Shown here: in pieces, positions 12,725 through 17,000 of the stretch
Layout: each line of letters opens with the position of its first letter
Position numbering within the stretch: position 1 is the first letter of the stretch
DNA from: CBDUUP01 sp965370435
GTDB lineage: Bacteria > Chloroflexota > Anaerolineae > Anaerolineales > UBA11579
Length of the DNA: 17,000 nt
Direction of reading: 5' to 3'
NCBI GenBank assembly: GCA_965370435.1
Contig: CBDUUP010000046.1
Span: forward strand, 1 to 17,000
The notes under the pieces: generated by a model
Seen by the model: the letters and a program-made list of their open reading frames with translations, nothing else
Database searches by the model: none
What the model was told of the DNA's origin: nothing
Position numbers and translations under genes: made by a program

Positions 12725-13399
12725 ATGTCCAAACCCGAAGTAGAGATCAGCCGAGTCACCCGCTCCAAAGAGGCTGCCAAAGCCAGCTACGACCGGATGA
12801 GCAGATGGTACGACGCGCTGGCGGGCATGAGCGAGAAGAAATTCAGGGACCTCGGCCTGCGCAAACTCGACGCCCAAGAGGGGGAGACCATCCTGGAGAT
12901 CGGGTTTGGCACCGGCCACTGCATCCAGGCTTTGGCTCGGTCGGTCGGCGGCTCTGGCAAGGTCTACGGCATTGACCTGTCAGAGGGCATGTTCAACCTG
13001 ACCCAGACCCGGGTGCAGAAAGCGGGGCTGTCGGAAAGGGTAGACCTGAAGCTGGGGGACGCCGCCCAACTCCCCTTTCAATCCGGCTTCTTCGACGCCG
13101 TCTTCACCAGTTTCACCCTGGAGCTTTTCGACACCCCGGAGATCCCCGTCGTCCTCCAGGAATGCGGCCGGGTACTTCGAGAAGAGGGGCGCATCTGCGT
13201 CGTCTCTATGGTCAAGAAGGAGAAGGATAACCTGGCGGTCCGGCTTTACGAATGGGCCCATGTGAAGCTGCCCAACTACGTTGACTGCCGCCCGATCCTC
13301 CTTCAAGATGCGTTGGAACAAGCCGGATTTCATTTAATTGAACTGACCGAAATGGCAATGTGGGGTCTGCCGGTAGAGATCGCCCTGGCGAAACGCTAA
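12725..13399 (+). CDS. class I SAM-dependent methyltransferase (UbiE/MenG-like)
   Basis: A soluble 224-residue Rossmann-fold methyltransferase. The N-terminal SYDRMSRWYD is typical of the UbiE/COQ5-like group. Motif I, ILEIGFGTG (about 58-66), binds AdoMet. VYGIDLSEGM (about 79-88) carries the acidic residue that contacts the ribose hydroxyls. GDAAQLPFQSGFFDAVFTSF corresponds to motifs II-III, and VLREEGRICVVSM to the following strand. The substrate cannot be assigned: quinone, lipid and small-molecule methylation are all possible. The start at 12725 has only a weak AGAAAG upstream. The gene stands alone on the plus strand. Its TAA at 13397-13399 overlaps by 3 nt the stop of the converging minus-strand gene. 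Confidence 0.87.
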   Translation: MSKPEVEISRVTRSKEAAKASYDRMSRWYDALAGMSEKKFRDLGLRKLDAQEGETILEIGFGTGHCIQALARSVGGSGKVYGIDLSEGMFNLTQTRVQKAGLSERVDLKLGDAAQLPFQSGFFDAVFTSFTLELFDTPEIPVVLQECGRVLREEGRICVVSMVKKEKDNLAVRLYEWAHVKLPNYVDCRPILLQDALEQAGFHLIELTEMAMWGLPVEIALAKR

Positions 13400-14823
13400 G
13401 ACCGCCGCCGGTAGAGGATCACTCCCACCACAACCAACACTGCAACAACCCCGCCCACCACCAATCCCAACGGGAACCCTCCCCCCTCTTCTTCAACAGG
13501 AGCAGGCGTCGTGGTAAGCGCGGCCGTGGGTGCCGTAGCCGTCGAGGGCGCTTGAGCGAGCGCCTGCGTTGGTACGTCCGTCGGTATGGTAGTCAGGGTT
13601 TGCTCTAGTGTCGGTGTGCGCGAGGGCGTCCAGGTGGGCCTCTGTGTGAACGTATCTCTGGGCGTGGATGTGTCCCGCGGGGTCGAAGTGGGCAGGAACC
13701 GCTTCAACTCCCGCAAGATATATTCAGCCAGTTCATTATCGGGGTCCAACGCCAGGGCTTCATTCGCCAGCCGGATGATCTCGTCTGGGGAGGGCGTCGG
13801 GGCGTCAAAGTCCATAGTAGCTGCGCTGTGATAATGGATCAGGAGAGCATACGCATAGGCCGCCAGTAAATCGGCGTCATCCGATCTTCGATCCACCGCC
13901 TGGGCATAGGCGCGCTCCCCGATCAGGAACAGGTTTTGGCGGCCCTCGTCAACCATGTCAACCCTATAGTAAAGGGTAAGGTAGACGGCAAGCTCACCCA
14001 CTTCGATCAAGGCCTCCACGTCATTGGGATCCGCATCCACCGCCGCCTGCGCATCCAGAAACTCCAGCCATTTGTCAGGCGGGAGGATCTCGATCAGCCA
14101 ATTATCATCCGGGTTGGGTTCTAGATCCTCAAAATGCCACTGTACCCGCTTCCCTAACAAGGTCCCGCCGGGCATGACGCCATAATTTTGGAAGAGGACG
14201 TTATCGTAAGAAGCCCGGTACGGCAGCCACATGATGATGTCCCCCTCCCCAATCGGGCCGTACCAACCGGCCCCGGTTTCAAGGATGTACATGATCTTGA
14301 CGCAAGGCGCGCCGCCTCCCCGGGTGGTGAGGGTGGTGTAGTTAACGGTGATGGTCACATCCCGGGTGGTCGGGAAGCTCACAAAGAACGCCGCCCAAAT
14401 AAGCTCCGGTTCATCTTTTTGAGGAACTCTCTGCCACTCCACTTCATTTTTCCCCACCATGACGCTGAAATCCTGCACCTCTGGATAGTCTCCCCAGCGA
14501 TCATTCCAGTTCAGCGGAAACCGCACCGCGAATCCTTCCTCTTGCTCCCCCTGGTTGCGCATGGTGAACTCCGCGGTCACATGCACGATGATGCCTTCAT
14601 ACTGGTAGTTGCCAGATTCAGCGACCCCGTACTCCGAAGTCACCTCCAGGGTGACCTCCTCGGCCACCATCTGCACCATAGTCAACTCTTCGTCGGGATA
14701 GATGTTTCCGCCAGGGGGCGGCTCGGGTGGGGCCGCGTCGGCGCGGCTGGAATGAGGGGCCGCCAAGGTCAGCGCGTAGATGCATAATGCCAGGACTGTG
14801 ATTAATAGATTTTTCGATTTCAT
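13396..14823 (-). CDS. secreted, membrane-anchored surface protein with Thr/Pro-rich linker
   Basis: A 475-residue protein predicted to be exported and held at the cell surface. It starts with a signal peptide or anchor (MKSKNLLITVLALCIYALTL, cleavage perhaps after the SSRADA region), then a Pro-rich stretch. A probably beta-rich domain follows (about 45-230), then a helical part with TPR-like spacing (about 260-395, e.g. ANEALALDPDNELAEYILRE). A Thr/Pro/Ser linker (about 398-445) contains STPRDT twice in tandem. A C-terminal helix (about 449-470) ends in RRRS. No LPXTG sorting motif is present, so the helix itself is the likely anchor. This design is common in Anaerolineae surface proteins (family knowledge). 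GGGAGG lies 8-9 nt before the ATG. It is apparently monocistronic. The function is unknown. Confidence 0.78.
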   Translation of the reverse strand: MKSKNLLITVLALCIYALTLAAPHSSRADAAPPEPPPGGNIYPDEELTMVQMVAEEVTLEVTSEYGVAESGNYQYEGIIVHVTAEFTMRNQGEQEEGFAVRFPLNWNDRWGDYPEVQDFSVMVGKNEVEWQRVPQKDEPELIWAAFFVSFPTTRDVTITVNYTTLTTRGGGAPCVKIMYILETGAGWYGPIGEGDIIMWLPYRASYDNVLFQNYGVMPGGTLLGKRVQWHFEDLEPNPDDNWLIEILPPDKWLEFLDAQAAVDADPNDVEALIEVGELAVYLTLYYRVDMVDEGRQNLFLIGERAYAQAVDRRSDDADLLAAYAYALLIHYHSAATMDFDAPTPSPDEIIRLANEALALDPDNELAEYILRELKRFLPTSTPRDTSTPRDTFTQRPTWTPSRTPTLEQTLTTIPTDVPTQALAQAPSTATAPTAALTTTPAPVEEEGGGFPLGLVVGGVVAVLVVVGVILYRRRS

Positions 14824-14910
14824 TGGATCACTCCCTCCCTGCTAATAGTCAAATATGGATAGTTCAACTACCCCAAGTATACAACATTTGTCTCCCCGCA
14901 CCAATAGCAA

Positions 14911-15016
14911 GCGACTAAAGTCGCACCTACAACTACGAAGTCCGCCCTTCGACGGACTAAAAGCTCGTATAGTCGGCGAAGGCCGACTTTGTAAATGTTT
15001 GTGCGACTTTAGTCGC
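14911..15016. repeat. MITE-like palindromic element with GCGACTTTAGTCGC ends
   Basis: GCGACTAAAGTCGCAC (14911-14926) and GTGCGACTTTAGTCGC (15001-15016) are perfect 16-bp inverted repeats, each also nearly self-palindromic. Inside are two more hairpins: AGTCCG/CGGACT (14939-14944, 14953-14958) and AGTCGGC/GCCGACT (14971-14977, 14982-14988). No clear target-site duplication and no coding capacity were seen. It occupies most of the gap between the surface-protein gene and panB. Confidence 0.78.
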
Positions 15017-15066
15017 TAATGTACACTAAACGCGGAATGTATCCTCCCTGAACAAACCGGCGACGC

Positions 15067-15921
15067 TTATTCCAGCGATTCCAGCAGTTCCTCGTACTCC
15101 TCATCTTTCATGCCGAAGTAATTCTCTTTTCCGGGGAACTGCTTCTCCCGAACTTCCTCGGCGTACTGCTTCAGCCCATTGAGGATCACTTCCCCGGCGT
15201 TGCCGAAGACCTTGGCCATCTTGGGCTTGAACTTGGGATAGAGGCCGAACATGTCGTGGTAGATGAGGAGCTGGCCGTGGGCGTCCGGGCCGGAACCCAG
15301 GCTCATGATGATGCAGTCCTCGGCCCGCTCGGTGATGAGTTTGCACAGGCGGTCGGGCACCAATTCCAGCAGGATGGCGAAGGCCCCCGCCTGCTCCAAG
15401 GCTTTGGCGTCGTCGGCGATCTTCTTGGCTTGCAGCGCGCCCTTGCCTTGCAGCCGGAAGCCGCCCTGCGCGCTGGCGCTCTGCGGGGTCAGCCCCAGGT
15501 GTCCCATGGCCGGGATCCCCGCCCGGACGACACCGGCCATGCGGTCGGCCATCTCCGCCCCGCCTTCCAGCTTGATGGCGTCGCAGCTTGCCTCGGCCAT
15601 GAAACGCCCCGCGCTGCGGATCGCGGTCTCCACGCTGGGTTGGTAGCTCATGTAGGGCATGTCGCCGATGAGGAAGGCCTTGGGCGCCCCCCTGCGCACC
15701 GCCTGAGTGTGCCGGATCATGTCGTCCATCGTCACCGGCAAGGTGGTGTCGTAGCCCAACATCGTCATCCCCAGGCTGTCGCCCACCAGGATCATGTCAA
15801 TCCCGGCTTGCTCTTGGAGATAGGCGGTGGGGTAATCGTAGCAGGTCAGCCAGGTGATCGGCTCTCCCTGGGCGACCTTTTTGAACAAGGCCGGTAAGTT
15901 CACTTTCTTGCGTTCAGACAT
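15067..15921 (-). CDS. panB: 3-methyl-2-oxobutanoate hydroxymethyltransferase
   Basis: First committed step of pantothenate and hence CoA synthesis: transfer of a hydroxymethyl group from 5,10-methylene-tetrahydrofolate to 2-oxoisovalerate to give ketopantoate. It is a cytosolic (beta/alpha)8 enzyme of 284 residues, normal for the family. Metal ligands expected from characterised PanB are present: D48 (VGDSLG), D87 (GDMPYMSY) and E119 in IKLEGG, with K117 beside it. The catalytic acid is E186 (LLELVP). MGHLGLTPQS is the family signature near 139-148. GGAGG lies 5 nt before the ATG at 15921. It sits 50 nt after the thioesterase gene on the same strand, so the two may be co-transcribed. panC and panD are not in the window. 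Confidence 0.96.
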   Translation of the reverse strand: MSERKKVNLPALFKKVAQGEPITWLTCYDYPTAYLQEQAGIDMILVGDSLGMTMLGYDTTLPVTMDDMIRHTQAVRRGAPKAFLIGDMPYMSYQPSVETAIRSAGRFMAEASCDAIKLEGGAEMADRMAGVVRAGIPAMGHLGLTPQSASAQGGFRLQGKGALQAKKIADDAKALEQAGAFAILLELVPDRLCKLITERAEDCIIMSLGSGPDAHGQLLIYHDMFGLYPKFKPKMAKVFGNAGEVILNGLKQYAEEVREKQFPGKENYFGMKDEEYEELLESLE

Positions 15922-15971
15922 TTATGCCTCCATCATAATGTACATAATAATGTTAAGTTCTCAACGGAAAT

Positions 15972-16850
15972 TTACGGTTCAACACAATTGGGGGCGAAAT
16001 CCTCCCACAGGTCTTTGGGGATGCGGGAGGGAAGGTTGGTCTCCAGGTTGACGAAAGCCCACAGAGTCTCGACCCGGGCCAGCAGCGCGCCGTCACCCTG
16101 GCGGGAGACGGCGTAATGCCGGGTCACGGAGGCCCGCCGGGGGTTGGAGAGCCAGGTAGCGATCTCCAATTCGTCTTCGAAGGTAGCCTGCTGCTTATAC
16201 TCAATGTGGTGGCGGCGGGCCACCCAGGCATAGCCCTTCTCCATCATGCGCTGGAGCGGCCATCCGAATTCCGCGCCCACCGGCACGCCGCAGTCCTCGA
16301 TGTAGGTCAGGTACGCGGCGTTGTTCAAGTGGAACATAGCGTCCACGTCGTGCCAGGCGATCTCGTGGTCCATCTTGAAGACCCCTGGCGGCGGGGGCGG
16401 CGGAGTGGGGAAGCGTTTCCGCGGCGGGGCTTGCTCTGGCGGGCCTTCGGGGAAGAACGCCAGCTTAAGTTCGTCGGGGATGGATGTGGGGCGTTGAGTC
16501 TCCATATCCAGGAAGACCCAATCGGTGGTGGCTTTGGCGACCAGCTCCTCCGAACCGGCGCGGCGGAATTCATAGGCCCGCCGGGAGCGCACCCTCCGGA
16601 AGTCTAACACCCAGGTCATGACCTCGACCCTGTCGCCGGAGCGCAGCGGGGAGAGGTATTCGATCTCGGTCTCGCGGATCAGCCAGAGGAAATTCAGGCT
16701 TCGATAGCGGTCGTGGTCGAACCCGGCCTCGGCGGAAGCCTTAAAAGCGGCTTCCAGCATGAAGCGCAAGTAGTTGGCATTGTTGACGTGCCCGTAGGCG
16801 TCGCACTCGTAGAAACGGATTTTGAAGACGCTGGTGTGAGTTCGCGGCAT
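15972..16850 (-). CDS. double-hotdog acyl-CoA/acyl-ACP thioesterase
   Basis: A 292-residue protein with two 4HBT-type hotdog domains in one chain. The first (about 5-130) has the active-site element YECDAYGHVNNANYLRFMLE with the catalytic Asp at D17. The second (about 160-285) has WHDVDAMFHLNNAAYLTYIE. The domains are joined by a Pro-rich linker (about 140-157, with a run of six prolines). Such proteins hydrolyse acyl-CoA or acyl-ACP thioesters. The two-domain layout recalls acyl-ACP thioesterases, but chain-length preference and carrier cannot be read. The ATG at 16850 has only a weak AAGAGA upstream. The leader holds two hairpins (16868-16916 and 16920-16943). The 50-nt gap to panB suggests a shared transcript. 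Confidence 0.85.
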   Translation of the reverse strand: MPRTHTSVFKIRFYECDAYGHVNNANYLRFMLEAAFKASAEAGFDHDRYRSLNFLWLIRETEIEYLSPLRSGDRVEVMTWVLDFRRVRSRRAYEFRRAGSEELVAKATTDWVFLDMETQRPTSIPDELKLAFFPEGPPEQAPPRKRFPTPPPPPPGVFKMDHEIAWHDVDAMFHLNNAAYLTYIEDCGVPVGAEFGWPLQRMMEKGYAWVARRHHIEYKQQATFEDELEIATWLSNPRRASVTRHYAVSRQGDGALLARVETLWAFVNLETNLPSRIPKDLWEDFAPNCVEP

Positions 16851-16867
16851 AGGTCTCTTCTTTTTAG

Positions 16868-16916
16868 CAAATGCGCATATGAAAGTTGAAGTAAAAACCT
16901 ACAAAGTGCGCATTTG
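16868..16916 (-). promoter_or_regulatory. 10-bp inverted repeat in the thioesterase leader
   Basis: CAAATGCGCA (16868-16877) and TGCGCATTTG (16907-16916) are perfect inverted repeats 29 nt apart, immediately upstream of the thioesterase start on the minus strand. They could form an mRNA hairpin near the start codon or two operator half-sites. No regulator gene is nearby. Confidence 0.45.
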
Positions 16917-16919
16917 CCA

Positions 16920-16943
16920 GTGATTGAATGTTTTTTCAATCAC
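16920..16943 (-). terminator. hairpin directly after a possible upstream gene end
   Basis: GTGATTGAA (16920-16928) pairs with TTCAATCAC (16935-16943) around a 6-nt loop. On the minus strand it follows the TAG at 16946-16944 with no gap. There is no T-run after it, so termination is uncertain. It may also act as a transcript-stabilising element. Confidence 0.4.
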
Positions 16944-17000
16944 CTAATATCCGGCTTGCAAGTCTACCCGGTTGGGAATCGGCTCTCCCCGCGCCGCCGT
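16944..17000 (-). CDS. possible C-terminal end of a gene running off the right edge
   Basis: On the minus strand one frame is open from the window edge to TAG at 16946-16944 and reads 18 codons, ending GEPIPNRVDLQAGY. Its GC-rich codon use and the hairpin directly after the stop suggest the true end of an upstream gene. One other frame is also open over most of this short stretch. Too little is present to identify a product. Confidence 0.38.
   Translation of the reverse strand, partial: TAARGEPIPNRVDLQAGY

Noticed and set aside
15937..15964. TTGAGA-16-TACATT promoter-like sequence before panB on the minus strand.
   Set aside because: Transcription would start inside the ribosome binding site, so it cannot serve panB normally.

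Overview
The window looks like chromosomal DNA of a GC-rich, probably monoderm bacterium, most likely an Anaerolineae-type member of the Chloroflexota. This is an inference. It rests on a secreted protein with a Thr/Pro-rich linker and C-terminal membrane anchor, long palindromic intergenic repeats with a CTTTAG core, and overall codon and base use. No rRNA, tRNA, CRISPR array or transposase was seen.

Layout. (1) 238-4762, plus strand: two overlapping genes for a dipeptide/oligopeptide-type ABC permease pair. The second permease carries an extra membrane helix and about 790 residues of PQQ-like beta-propeller repeats arranged as two similar halves. (2) 4814-8746: an AT-richer island with two tandem copies of a roughly 1.95 kb unit. 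Each unit has a TTGACT-17-TATAAT-type promoter, a long leader, a radical SAM gene of the cobalamin-binding-domain type and a near-identical GC-rich terminator. A third terminator copy precedes the first unit. Copy 1 has lost its last residues through a 1-nt deletion. (3) 8809-10299, plus strand: a macro-domain protein and a TrmH/SpoU rRNA 2'-O-methyltransferase. (4) 12331-10534, minus strand: a tight operon of two paralogous small four-cysteine proteins, a radical SAM protein with a SPASM-like C-terminus, and a 59-residue Met-rich membrane peptide. (5) 12725-13399, plus strand: a class I SAM methyltransferase, converging with a minus-strand anchored surface protein (14823-13396). (6) Minus strand to the right edge: panB (pantothenate/CoA synthesis), a double-hotdog acyl thioesterase, and what may be the last codons of another gene.

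How the parts relate. The ABC pair has no ATPase or binding protein here, so its transport partners lie elsewhere or it has another role. The minus-strand operon in (4) is the best candidate for an undescribed system: paired CxxC proteins, a radical SAM enzyme and a Met-rich membrane peptide joined by 4-nt overlaps and a 30-nt gap. panB and the thioesterase may share a transcript, both touching CoA or acyl metabolism. Three structured palindromic repeats (10387-10465, 12498-12558, 14911-15016) sit in intergenic gaps of the right half.
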